A program made the translations under genes and the position numbers. DNA of 7,134 bases from Ruaniaceae bacterium (lineage in GTDB: Bacteria; Actinomycetota; Actinomycetes; Actinomycetales; Actinomycetaceae): positions 1-7,134 of the forward strand of contig JAKDIE010000066.1 in assembly GCA_030450655.1 (NCBI GenBank), read 5' to 3'. Shown one piece after another: positions 1 through 5,994 of the stretch. Positions within the stretch are counted from its first letter, which is position 1, and each line of letters starts with the position of its first letter. The notes beneath the pieces are model-generated. The model did not search any database. It saw only the letters and a program-made list of their open reading frames with translations, and was not told where the DNA came from.

Positions 1-1169
1 TCCACGAGATCCAGCAAGGCTTCCCGCTAAGCCTGTTCTTCACCCTGCTCGGAGTGACGTACCTCTTCGCCCTCGCCACCAACAACGGCACGGTGAACTG
101 GCTCGTCAAGGGCGGCCTGCGGATGGTGGGCGGCCACGCGGCCGTGTTCCCCTTCGTGATGTTCGGGGTGACGGCCCTCCTCACGGCCATCGGCGCGGCA
201 ACGCCGGCAGCCGCCGCGATCCTGATGCCGATCGCCCTCAGCTTCTCGCGCCGTAACGGCCTCAACCCGCTGCCCATGGCGCAGGCCATCATCCAGGGCG
301 CCACCGCCGGCTCATTCTCGCCGATGGGCGTCTACGGCGTGATCGTAAACTCCGTGGTGGAACGCTCCGGAGACCAACTGGTGGCCCTCTACAACCCCAC
401 CGTGACCTGGGTGGTGGTGATCGCCGTCAGCCTCATCATCGTGGTGATCACGTGGCTGATGTACCAGCGGCCCGCGCCCGCGAATGAAGATGCCGACGAC
501 GACTCCGCCCTCAAGCGGGACACGCATGATGCGCTCGGCGAAGTCCCGTGGCACCACCTCAACGTCCAACGGGGTGCCACCGTGGCGGGAATCGTCATCA
601 TGGCCCTGCTCGTCCTCGTGTTCGGCTTCGACGTGGGACTCACGGCGCTGACCGTGGGCGCGGTGCTGACGCTCCTCTTCCCGAAGTCCGCGAAGGGATC
701 GATCACGCAGATCGCCTGGCCCACGATCCTGCTCGTGGGCGGCATCGTCACGTACGTGTCCATGCTCGAACGCCAGGGCATCATCCAGTGGGTGGGTGAC
801 AGCGCGGCCGGCCTGGGCGACCCGAAAATGGCGGCGATCATCATCCTGCTCATCGGCGCCATCGTCTCGGCCTTCGCGTCCACGACCGGCATCCTCGGTG
901 CGCTGATTCCGCTCTCGGTGCCGTTCCTCGTGATGGCGGACGGCACCCCTGCGGCGATCAGCGCCACCATGCTGATCGGCGCGCTCGCCGTGGCATCCTC
1001 AGCCGTAGATGTTTCCCCATTTTCCACGAACGGCGCCCTCGCCGTGGCGAACGCTTCGTACCAGAGTGAGTATGTCTACAAGAAGCTGTTCGCATGGTGC
1101 TGGGCCCTGATCGTCGCGGTCCCACTGCTTGCCTGGGCAGTGATGATCCTTCCTTCGTGGGGCGGGTGA
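1..1169 (+). CDS. MatC-type dicarboxylate carrier, 5' end outside the window
   Basis: Integral membrane permease resembling the MatC malonate/dicarboxylate carriers of the ion-transporter superfamily; it probably imports C4-dicarboxylates or malonate across the cytoplasmic membrane. The reading frame is open from base 3 to the TGA at 1167-1169 (388 codons visible). The GTG at 54 lies inside a conserved block (FFTLLGVTYLFALATNNGT), so it is an internal codon, not the start; roughly 60-80 N-terminal residues should lie upstream. Visible hallmarks are the VTYLFALATNNGTVNWLV block, the GAATPAAAAILMPIAL helix, the GSFSPMGVYGVIVN segment, an acidic, charged cytoplasmic loop (ANEDADDDSALKRD), then a C-terminal half with VSAFASTTGILGALIPL and VDVSPFSTNGALAVANA. 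Most of the remaining sequence is hydrophobic helix. The family is clear; the substrate is inferred. A second carrier of a different family follows 199 bp downstream on the same strand. Confidence 0.87.
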   Translation, partial: HEIQQGFPLSLFFTLLGVTYLFALATNNGTVNWLVKGGLRMVGGHAAVFPFVMFGVTALLTAIGAATPAAAAILMPIALSFSRRNGLNPLPMAQAIIQGATAGSFSPMGVYGVIVNSVVERSGDQLVALYNPTVTWVVVIAVSLIIVVITWLMYQRPAPANEDADDDSALKRDTHDALGEVPWHHLNVQRGATVAGIVIMALLVLVFGFDVGLTALTVGAVLTLLFPKSAKGSITQIAWPTILLVGGIVTYVSMLERQGIIQWVGDSAAGLGDPKMAAIIILLIGAIVSAFASTTGILGALIPLSVPFLVMADGTPAAISATMLIGALAVASSAVDVSPFSTNGALAVANASYQSEYVYKKLFAWCWALIVAVPLLAWAVMILPSWGG

Positions 1170-1310
1170 CCGGAACTCCACCGAACTGCCGAGATTCCGC
1201 GAAATAGCAACGCTCCCGGAAACTCCTGCGCACTCACGGTAGATACATCACCGATCTCACATTCTCGTTCCACTAGCGCGATCGGCGATCTGACGGTAAC
1301 TTCAGTCCTA

Positions 1311-1339
1311 TCGAAACCCTCTCGATGTCGAGATATACG
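1311..1339 (+). promoter_or_regulatory. Candidate promoter of the DASS carrier
   Basis: TCGAAA (1311-1316, 4 of 6 matches to TTGACA) and TATACG (1334-1339, 4 of 6 matches to TATAAT) are separated by exactly 17 bp. Transcription from it would give a short leader of about 20 nt before the ATG at 1369, containing the ribosome binding site. Each box is weak on its own, so this is an inference from spacing and position. Confidence 0.3.
1320..1333. promoter_or_regulatory. Perfect palindrome, possible operator
   Basis: TCTCGA-TG-TCGAGA is a perfect inverted repeat with 6-bp arms and a 2-bp centre. It fills the spacer between the candidate -35 and -10 boxes, where a bound repressor would block RNA polymerase. 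A smaller inverted repeat (GATCG-G-CGATC, 1280-1290) lies just upstream. The cognate regulator is not in the window. Confidence 0.3.
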
Positions 1340-1357
1340 TGTACTCGACCGATCAAC

Positions 1358-1362
1358 GGAGA
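1358..1362 (+). promoter_or_regulatory. Ribosome binding site deciding the start of the DASS carrier
   Basis: GGAGA lies 6 nt before the ATG at 1369. An in-frame GTG at 1339 would add ten non-conserved residues and sits upstream of this site, so the ATG is preferred. Confidence 0.65.
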
Positions 1363-1368
1363 CCCATA

Positions 1369-2928
1369 ATGAGTACCCCAGAGATTCGCGTAAGCACGTC
1401 ACACGCCGCCGGCGAAGACGCAAAACCACTCCCCCCACGACGACTCCATCGGAAGGTCATCGGCATCTTCCTTGGCGTGGCCCTCGCCACCCTCGTCTAC
1501 TTCATCATGCCGAACGAACTCCCCGGATCACTGGCGGAGGTGTTGAGCGATGACGGCACAGCCCGCTTCACCGTTCACGGGCTGAAGATCACGGCGGCCG
1601 CCGCTGTCCTGATGGGCACCTGGTGGATCACCGAGGCGATCCCCCTGGCCGCCACGGCCCTCGTCCCGCTCGTCATCTTCCCCCTCTCCCAGGTGCAAAC
1701 CTTCTCCCAGACGGCGACCCCATACTCCTCGGGCACCATCTTCCTGTTCATGGGCGGCTTCTTCCTGGCGCTGGCACTCCAACGCTGGAACCTCCACCGC
1801 AGAATCGCACTCACCACGGTGAAGATCGTGGGCACCAAGCCGAAGATGATCGTGCTTGGCTTCATGGTCGCAACCGGGTTCCTGTCCATGTGGGTCTCGA
1901 ACACCGCAACGGCCGTCATGATGCTGCCGATCGGACTCTCGGTTCTTGCCCTCGTCAACGAGGGCAAGAGGGGCAAGGATCTGCTGAAGTCGAACTTCGG
2001 CAAGTCCCTCATGCTCGGTATCGCATACTCGGCATCGATCGCGTCCCTCTCCACCCTCATCGGAACCCCACCGAACGCCCTCCTCCGGGCGTACCTCGCG
2101 GACAACCACGACATTGTGATCGGCTTCGGCCAGTGGATGCTCTTCGCCGCCCCGATGGCGTGGATCTTCCTCGTGATCGGCTGGTGGCTCCTCGTCAACG
2201 TCTTCTTCAAGCCCGAGATCGATGACATCCCCGGCGGGAAGTCCCTCATCGAGAACGAACTCAAAGAACTCGGCTCCATGTCCCGAGGCGAGAAGCTCGT
2301 TGGTCTCGTCTTCGTGCTCGGCGCCCTCTCGTGGATCTTCCTGCCCACCATGTTCAAGGATTCGGGCATCTCGGATGAGCTCATCGCGATCATCATCGCC
2401 CTGACTCTCTTCCTGATCCCCGTGAGCCCCTCGAAGGGTATTGGCCTCCTCGACTGGAAGACGGCGAAGGAGATCCCTTGGGACGTCCTGCTCCTCTTCG
2501 GCGGTGGCCTCTCACTCTCGGCCGCGTTCACCAACAACGGGCTCTCCCAGTGGATCGGCGACATCTCGGCCGGACTCGGCGGGCTCCCCGTGGTGCTGAT
2601 CGTGCTCGCCGTGACGGCCCTGATCATCTTCCTCACCGAGATGACCTCCAACACGGCAACCGCCGCCGCGTTCCTCCCGATCATGGGTGGCGTTGCAGCT
2701 GGCATCAACCAGGACGTGATGCTCCTCGTGATCCCCGTGGCTCTCGCCGCGACCTGCGCGTTCATGCTCCCGGTGGCGACTCCGCCGAACGCCATCGCCT
2801 ACGGCTCGGGCTACCTCGAGATCAAAGACATGGTGAGAGTTGGCATCTGGCTGAACGTGATCGGCCTCGTGCTCATCACCATCACGGTCATGACGCTTGG
2901 GCCGATCGTGCTCGGAATAGCACTCTAG
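1369..2928 (+). CDS. DASS/SLC13-family sodium:dicarboxylate symporter
   Basis: Complete 519-residue membrane carrier of the divalent anion:sodium symporter family (SLC13, VcINDY-like), expected to couple sodium to uptake of succinate, malate, fumarate or a related divalent anion. The two diagnostic SNT motifs are present (SNTAT near residues 177-181 and SNTAT near 427-431), each followed by a helix, together with the paired GTPPNAL (232-238) and ATPPNAI (470-476) loops. The latter falls in a near match to the Na+:sulfate symporter signature. The N-terminal ~30 residues are polar and basic (PPRRLHRK) and should be cytoplasmic; the rest is about a dozen hydrophobic segments with a charged loop near 282-310. 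Start chosen at ATG 1369 by its ribosome binding site. It follows a MatC-type carrier on the same strand but has its own upstream gap with promoter-like features. Family is certain; the exact substrate, including sulfate versus dicarboxylate, is inferred. Confidence 0.92.
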   Translation: MSTPEIRVSTSHAAGEDAKPLPPRRLHRKVIGIFLGVALATLVYFIMPNELPGSLAEVLSDDGTARFTVHGLKITAAAAVLMGTWWITEAIPLAATALVPLVIFPLSQVQTFSQTATPYSSGTIFLFMGGFFLALALQRWNLHRRIALTTVKIVGTKPKMIVLGFMVATGFLSMWVSNTATAVMMLPIGLSVLALVNEGKRGKDLLKSNFGKSLMLGIAYSASIASLSTLIGTPPNALLRAYLADNHDIVIGFGQWMLFAAPMAWIFLVIGWWLLVNVFFKPEIDDIPGGKSLIENELKELGSMSRGEKLVGLVFVLGALSWIFLPTMFKDSGISDELIAIIIALTLFLIPVSPSKGIGLLDWKTAKEIPWDVLLLFGGGLSLSAAFTNNGLSQWIGDISAGLGGLPVVLIVLAVTALIIFLTEMTSNTATAAAFLPIMGGVAAGINQDVMLLVIPVALAATCAFMLPVATPPNAIAYGSGYLEIKDMVRVGIWLNVIGLVLITITVMTLGPIVLGIAL

Positions 2929-2942
2929 CCTTACCCCCTCAT

Positions 2943-2983
2943 GGTGGGGCCGCGGCCGGGAATCTCCTGGCGGCGGCCCCACC
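2943..2983. terminator. Long GC-rich hairpin after the DASS carrier
   Basis: An 11-bp perfect stem (2943-2953 with 2973-2983), one mismatch, then 7 more pairs including one G-T (2955-2961 with 2965-2971) close on a 3-nt loop. It begins 14 bp after the TAG of the carrier. No U-run follows, which is common for actinobacterial terminators. It probably ends transcription of the carrier. Confidence 0.6.
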
Positions 2984-3003
2984 GGCAATTGGGGGTGGGG
3001 CCG
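2974..3003. terminator. Second hairpin, alternative to the first
   Basis: The arm CGGCCCCACC (2974-2983) also pairs perfectly with GGTGGGGCCG (2994-3003) over 10 bp with a 10-nt loop centred on CAATTG. It shares an arm with the preceding hairpin, so in one RNA only one can form. On the minus strand it lies directly after the ABC ATPase relic and may be that gene's old terminator; together the pair would act in both directions. Confidence 0.45.
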
Positions 3004-3010
3004 GCGTTTG

Positions 3011-3253
3011 TCAGGAGGGAGAACTCGGTGGGCGGCGTGTTCGCGAACCCTCGTCCGCAGCCGAGTTCGCGGGATCTTCATCTGCCCGACGGCGGCCCAC
3101 CAGTTCGGAGCCCGGCGCAACTCCGTCGATGCGGGCGGCAGCCATCTGGTGCGCGACCGTGAGGACGGTGCGGCCCTTCGCCGCCTCATCCAGCGCCTGC
3201 TGCGCCACGCGCTCGGACACAGTATTGAGAGCGGATGTCGCCTCGTCGCAATT
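3011..3253 (-). pseudogene. Relic of an ABC-transporter ATPase, C-terminal fragment
   Basis: Read on the minus strand, about 3250 to 3130 encodes [20 protein letters not shown] followed by [20 protein letters not shown]. This matches the end of Walker B (DE), the D-loop (SALxTxSE) and the H-loop histidine (VAHQM) of exporter-type ABC ATPases. The Walker A, Q-loop and signature (LSGGQ) regions are absent: the similarity stops abruptly near 3253, where the leader of the dsbA-like gene begins. After the H-loop the usual DRIVVLDxGRIVExG stretch is missing or scrambled and the frame runs to a TGA at 3011-3013. No ATP-binding protein can be made from this, so I call it a truncated, decayed gene. 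It is antisense to both neighbours. The 368-bp gap between the DASS carrier and dsbA is explained by this relic plus the hairpins on either side. Confidence 0.7.
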
Positions 3254-3254
3254 C

Positions 3255-3275
3255 GCCGCGGGGAATAGCCGCGGC
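3255..3275. repeat. Inverted repeat at the relic/dsbA junction
   Basis: GCCGCGG and CCGCGGC are perfectly complementary 7-bp arms with a 7-nt loop. The hairpin sits exactly where the ABC ATPase similarity ends and 21 bp before the dsbA start codon. It may be a leader hairpin for dsbA or a mark of the rearrangement that truncated the ABC gene. Confidence 0.4.
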
Positions 3276-3296
3276 CTACTCGCGGTTGCCGGAAGT

Positions 3297-3992
3297 ATGA
3301 AGATTGACATCTGGTCCGACATCGCCTGCCCCTGGTGCTACATCGGAAAGCGCCGCTTCGAAAGCGCGCTCGCCGAGTTTCCGCACCGCGACCAGGTCGA
3401 GGTCACGTGGCACTCGTACCAACTCGACCCGAATCTGCCCGAGCACTACGACGGCACCGAGGCCGAGTACCTCGTCTCGCGCAAGGGGATGCCGGAGGCG
3501 CAGCTGCGCCAGATGCTCGCGCACGTCACCGAACAAGCGGCGGGCGAGGGGCTCAGCTACGACTTCGATTCCCTCGTGGTGGCGAACTCGCTGCGCGCGC
3601 ACCAGCTGCTGCACCTCGCGAAGGAGCACGGCGCCGCCAACGAGGTGAAGGAGGCGCTGCTCAGCGCGCACTTCGAGAAGGGCACGGACATCGGTGACGC
3701 CGATGAGCTGGTCCGGATCGGGCTCGGGGCTGGGCTCGACGAGCAGGAGATCCGGGCCGAACTGGACTCGGGGTCCCGCATCACGGCCGTTCAGGGTGAC
3801 ATCCGCGAGGCCGCCTCCCTCGGCATCCAGGCGGTGCCCACCTTCGTGCTGGACATGAAGTTCGCCGTCTCTGGGGCGCAACCGAGCGAGATTTTCGCCT
3901 CCGCGCTCGATCAGGCGTGGACGGCCTCACATCCCGTACTCCAGAGCCTTGCCACGGGTGACGCCTGCGGCCCGGACGGCTGCGCGATCTGA
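3297..3992 (+). CDS. FrnE-like DsbA-family thiol oxidoreductase
   Basis: A 231-residue DsbA-fold protein of the FrnE / 2-hydroxychromene-2-carboxylate isomerase-like group. It begins [20 protein letters not shown], with the CPWC redox site at residues 11-14, followed by the inserted helical domain, and the cis-proline loop ([11 protein letters not shown]) late in the chain. There is no signal peptide, so it should work in the cytoplasm. The last residues contain C-G-P-D-G-C, a CX4C pair like the second cysteine motif described in Deinococcus radiodurans FrnE. Role: disulfide formation, reduction or isomerisation, probably tied to oxidative stress; the physiological substrate is unknown. The ATG at 3297 is chosen because the family starts right here. 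The frame is open far upstream, but through unrelated out-of-frame sequence with no near start codon. The only purine-rich site, GGAAG at 3291-3295, is unusually close (1 nt) to the ATG. Confidence 0.9.
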   Translation: MKIDIWSDIACPWCYIGKRRFESALAEFPHRDQVEVTWHSYQLDPNLPEHYDGTEAEYLVSRKGMPEAQLRQMLAHVTEQAAGEGLSYDFDSLVVANSLRAHQLLHLAKEHGAANEVKEALLSAHFEKGTDIGDADELVRIGLGAGLDEQEIRAELDSGSRITAVQGDIREAASLGIQAVPTFVLDMKFAVSGAQPSEIFASALDQAWTASHPVLQSLATGDACGPDGCAI

Positions 3993-4046
3993 CACTCTGC
4001 GCTCAGACCTCTTCGCCACGCTCCGATAGCGGCACGCGTCAGTGAC

Positions 4047-4283
4047 GTGGGCGACGGGCTCACGATCGTCTATCTCCAGGACATCCTCGTGTCGCCGGAT
4101 CACCACCGCTCCGGCATCGGCCGCGAACTGTTCCGGCGCGTGCTTGAACCCTACGAAGACGTGCACCAAAAGGTCCTGATGACCGACGACGAGCCGGGCC
4201 AGCGAGCCTTCTACGAGGCGATGGGTTTTACGGAAGTCCGCGACATGGAGCACCCGATTCGCGTCTTCGCCCGGTTCAGCTAG
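4047..4283 (+). pseudogene. C-terminal half of a GNAT N-acetyltransferase
   Basis: About 78-85 residues that match the second half of a small GNAT acetyltransferase. Visible are the LTIVYLQDILVSPDHHRSGI stretch, with the acetyl-CoA pyrophosphate loop HRSGIGR (motif A; His in the usual Gln/Arg position), the following helix ELFRRVLEPY, LMTDDEPGQRAFYEAMGF (motif B region) and a C-terminal strand. Such proteins are usually about 140 residues; the first strands and helices, which form much of the acceptor site, are absent. Similarity continues upstream of the GTG at 4047 to about 4029 (AARVSD), in a frame open back to the dsbA stop codon at 3992, and then ends. There is no ribosome binding site before the GTG. 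I read it as a 5'-truncated relic; a translated half-domain cannot be excluded. Its TAG stop overlaps the stop of the convergent arginase-like gene. Confidence 0.65.
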
Positions 4284-5197
4284 ACCTCGCCGATCACGGG
4301 ATCGGCCCGCGGGATCAGCGGCATTCCCTCGACCAGTTCGGCCACAACCAGCGCCGTGCGCGGGATGAACTCGGCGATCGTCAGCCCGACGACGTCGGCG
4401 GCAGCCCCCAGGTCATCCACCACGCGGCGCGCCTGAACGCGCGTGAGGCCCCCGGGCACCTGCCCGAGCCCCAGTGCGGCGTCCTCGCTATCCACCGTGT
4501 CCACGTCGAAATGGATCGCCACCTTGGACGCGCCCGTGGCTGCCAACCAGTCGAGCAGCGGGCCGGTCGATTCGCGGAGGTCGTCCGGAGCGAAGGTGTG
4601 CAACCCCCACGCGGCAACGTTCGCGTAGGCATCTTCTTCCCAATCGTGCAGCCCGGCGAGCGCCACGTGCGAGGCCTTCACGGTGGCCGGGAGCCGGTCG
4701 AGGATCTGCGGATCGCCGTGCCCGAGGAGCGCGCTGACGGCCATCGAGTGGAAGCCGTCGTACCCGGTGGCGGGGGTATCGACGTCGGGGTGGGAATCGA
4801 TCCAGATGATGGCGAGGTCTTCGCCGTACTTCGCCGCGAGCGCCGCGAACGGCGCCACACTCACCGCGCATTCGCCGCCGAGCGTGAGGATCCGGTCCGG
4901 ATCGTGGCGAGCGATCGCGTCCAACGCGGCTCCCGTCGAGCGCAGCACCGCGCCGCGCGATTCGACGCCGTCGCTCGAGCCCTCGTCATCGCTCGCGCCT
5001 ACCGGCACCAACTCCGTTGGGCCGGCGTGTTCGGGCAGGATCGCTTGCAGCACGCGCGCGCCATAGACGTAGCCGTAGCGGGCTCGCTCCAGCGGGACCT
5101 CGGGCAGCAGCGCCGAGATGTTCGCGCGGCCGGCTCCCTGCCACTGCGGCCACACCAGCCTGAGTGTGCGCTCGTTGTCTGCATTCTGGATGTTCAT
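4280..5197 (-). CDS. Arginase/agmatinase-superfamily protein with altered metal site
   Basis: A 305-residue ureohydrolase-fold protein. The conserved blocks are in order: GGEC (107-110), WIDSHPD (132-138), GFHSM (149-152), HFDVDTVD (229-236) and TIAEF (273-277). These correspond to the arginase metal and substrate blocks GGDHS, DAHxD, the H of the GNLHG loop, DxD, and the late Glu. In true arginases the His of GGDHS binds manganese; here it is Cys110, while Asp134, His136, Asp138, Asp231 and Asp233 are kept. The start block (LVWPQWQGAGR) is typical of an actinobacterial arginase-like group whose substrate I do not know. Arginase, agmatinase and formimidoylglutamase activity are all unproven. 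ATG at 5197 is supported by GAGAGG (5205-5210) with a 7-nt spacer. The gene lies downstream of vapBC and the oxidoreductase on the same strand, and meets the GNAT relic tail to tail with a 4-bp overlap. Confidence 0.85.
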   Translation of the reverse strand: MNIQNADNERTLRLVWPQWQGAGRANISALLPEVPLERARYGYVYGARVLQAILPEHAGPTELVPVGASDDEGSSDGVESRGAVLRSTGAALDAIARHDPDRILTLGGECAVSVAPFAALAAKYGEDLAIIWIDSHPDVDTPATGYDGFHSMAVSALLGHGDPQILDRLPATVKASHVALAGLHDWEEDAYANVAAWGLHTFAPDDLRESTGPLLDWLAATGASKVAIHFDVDTVDSEDAALGLGQVPGGLTRVQARRVVDDLGAAADVVGLTIAEFIPRTALVVAELVEGMPLIPRADPVIGEV

Positions 5198-5204
5198 GGG
5201 TGCA

Positions 5205-5210
5205 CCTCTC
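5205..5210 (-). promoter_or_regulatory. Ribosome binding site of the arginase-like gene
   Basis: On the minus strand GAGAGG precedes the ATG at 5197 by 7 nt, which fixes that start. Confidence 0.6.
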
Positions 5211-5245
5211 TCGTGCCTCTACTCTGCCACGGCCCACCCACACGA

Positions 5246-5272
5246 GGCGGCTCTCACCGGGCGAGGTGCTCG
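5246..5272. repeat. 27-bp direct repeat, copy 1 (arginase side of vapBC)
   Basis: Identical over 27 bp to 5995-6021, with a 749-bp offset; identity stops sharply at both ends. Read on the minus strand it contains the codons for EHLAR plus a TGA, the same C-terminus found in the oxidoreductase gene, although no oxidoreductase sequence precedes it here. Inside is a small inverted repeat, CACC-GGGCGA-GGTG. Confidence 0.85.
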
Positions 5273-5293
5273 CACTCACGCTGCGGATCCGAG

Positions 5294-5722
5294 CTACGAA
5301 CGATCGAAAGGCACCTCTACTCGCACCCCAACCACCTCGTACGTGGCGCGTGCCCTCACGTCCCTGGTTGCGAGGGTCACGCCGTTCTCACGTGCGGCCA
5401 AGGCGACGATGCCGTCATACACCGCGCCTCCTTCAATCCCGAGCCGCGCCAACTCTCGGTGCACACCCTTCGCGGCCGCATCTGGCACGGCCAGCACTTC
5501 ACCGAAGTTGGCATCAATCAGGGTGGCCGCGTCCACCGCGCGCAGCCGCGCCTCGCCGGGGAGGCGCGTCAACACCGAATAGGTCTCGCTAAGCGCGTGC
5601 CCGCTCAGAACAAGCTCACGCTCCGAGGCCCACCTCACGACGCGCTCGTGCGCCTCGTGCGAAGCCACGAGCAGCGGCACCGCCACACTTGTATCGACGG
5701 CGCATAATCCCACCGAGTTCAC
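5294..5722 (-). CDS. vapC: VapC-type PIN-domain toxin
   Basis: A 142-residue PIN-domain ribonuclease, the toxin of a type II toxin-antitoxin pair; VapC proteins cleave tRNA or rRNA with a Mg2+ or Mn2+-dependent site. The four acidic residues of the fold are present: Asp10 (AVDTSVAV), Glu46 (LSETYSVL), Asp103 (VYDGIVALAA) and Asp121 (LATRDVRA). Length and order are normal for the family, so it looks active. The GTG start at 5722 overlaps the TGA of vapB by 4 bp (GTGA), so translation is probably coupled and no good ribosome binding site of its own is seen. The RNA target cannot be predicted. Both genes sit between 27-bp direct repeats. Confidence 0.88.
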   Translation of the reverse strand: MNSVGLCAVDTSVAVPLLVASHEAHERVVRWASERELVLSGHALSETYSVLTRLPGEARLRAVDAATLIDANFGEVLAVPDAAAKGVHRELARLGIEGGAVYDGIVALAARENGVTLATRDVRARATYEVVGVRVEVPFDRS

Positions 5723-5958
5723 CGGCGGCTCGAATCGATCAACGCGTACATGACATCGTCCGTCACCGGCGTTGAGCTGTGGGCAACCAATCGTCCATCC
5801 TCATCGCGGACGAGCCGTGCCGTGCGACCCCCAACAGCGATCTGCACGCCGCTCCCGTACCAGGAGATATCCACCTTCGTTCCCGGCGCGAGCCCAGCCG
5901 CATCTCGTAGCTGCTTGGGGATCAGGATTCGTCCGGTTGAGTCGATTGTCGCTTCCAT
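5719..5958 (-). CDS. vapB: VapB-type antitoxin with AbrB/SpoVT DNA-binding domain
   Basis: A 79-residue antitoxin upstream of and overlapping vapC. Residues 1-45 form an AbrB/MazE swapped-hairpin domain (MEATIDSTGRILIPKQLRDA, then LAPGTKVDISW), which should dimerise and bind the operator. The C-terminal part (DDVMYALIDSSRR) is the likely toxin-binding tail. Gene order antitoxin-toxin with a 4-bp overlap is standard for vapBC, and the VapBC complex would repress its own promoter. There is no Shine-Dalgarno sequence before the ATG at 5958; a TANNNT box at the right distance suggests a leaderless message. Confidence 0.87.
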   Translation of the reverse strand: MEATIDSTGRILIPKQLRDAAGLAPGTKVDISWYGSGVQIAVGGRTARLVRDEDGRLVAHSSTPVTDDVMYALIDSSRR

Positions 5959-5964
5959 GGGAAT

Positions 5965-5970
5965 ACGTTA
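5965..5970 (-). promoter_or_regulatory. Candidate -10 box for a leaderless vapBC transcript
   Basis: Minus-strand TAACGT fits the actinobacterial TANNNT -10 consensus and ends 6 nt before the vapB ATG, which would put the transcript start on the A of the start codon. This agrees with the absence of a ribosome binding site. No clear -35 box is visible. Confidence 0.4.
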
Positions 5971-5994
5971 CCAGCCAGATCCCAGCTGCGACGC

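Noticed and set aside
389..1027. 212-codon antisense open frame in the MatC-type gene
   Set aside because: Codon shadow of the membrane protein gene, Ser/Thr/Ala/Met-rich, no recognizable domain.
1171..1221. Terminator after the MatC-type gene from CGGAA/TTCCG repeats
   Set aside because: The arms are only 5 bp with loops of 17-19 nt, so a stable hairpin is doubtful.
1575..2795. 406-codon antisense open frame across the DASS carrier
   Set aside because: It is a shadow of a strongly biased GC-rich gene; composition is low-quality and no domain is visible.
2478..3296. Long N-terminal extension of the dsbA-like protein
   Set aside because: The frame is open upstream, but it runs out of frame through the 3' half of the DASS carrier and across two hairpins; the translation is Arg/Pro/His-rich and unlike any protein. 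The family starts at MKIDIW.
5268..5294. Terminator after vapC (GCTCG/CGAGC)
   Set aside because: A 5-bp stem with a 17-nt loop is too weak to support a call; it also overlaps the end of the 27-bp repeat.
4511..5707. 398-codon plus-strand open frame opposite the arginase-like gene and vapC
   Set aside because: It spans two well-supported minus-strand genes and the gap between them, and its translation is Arg/Gly/His-rich without motifs.
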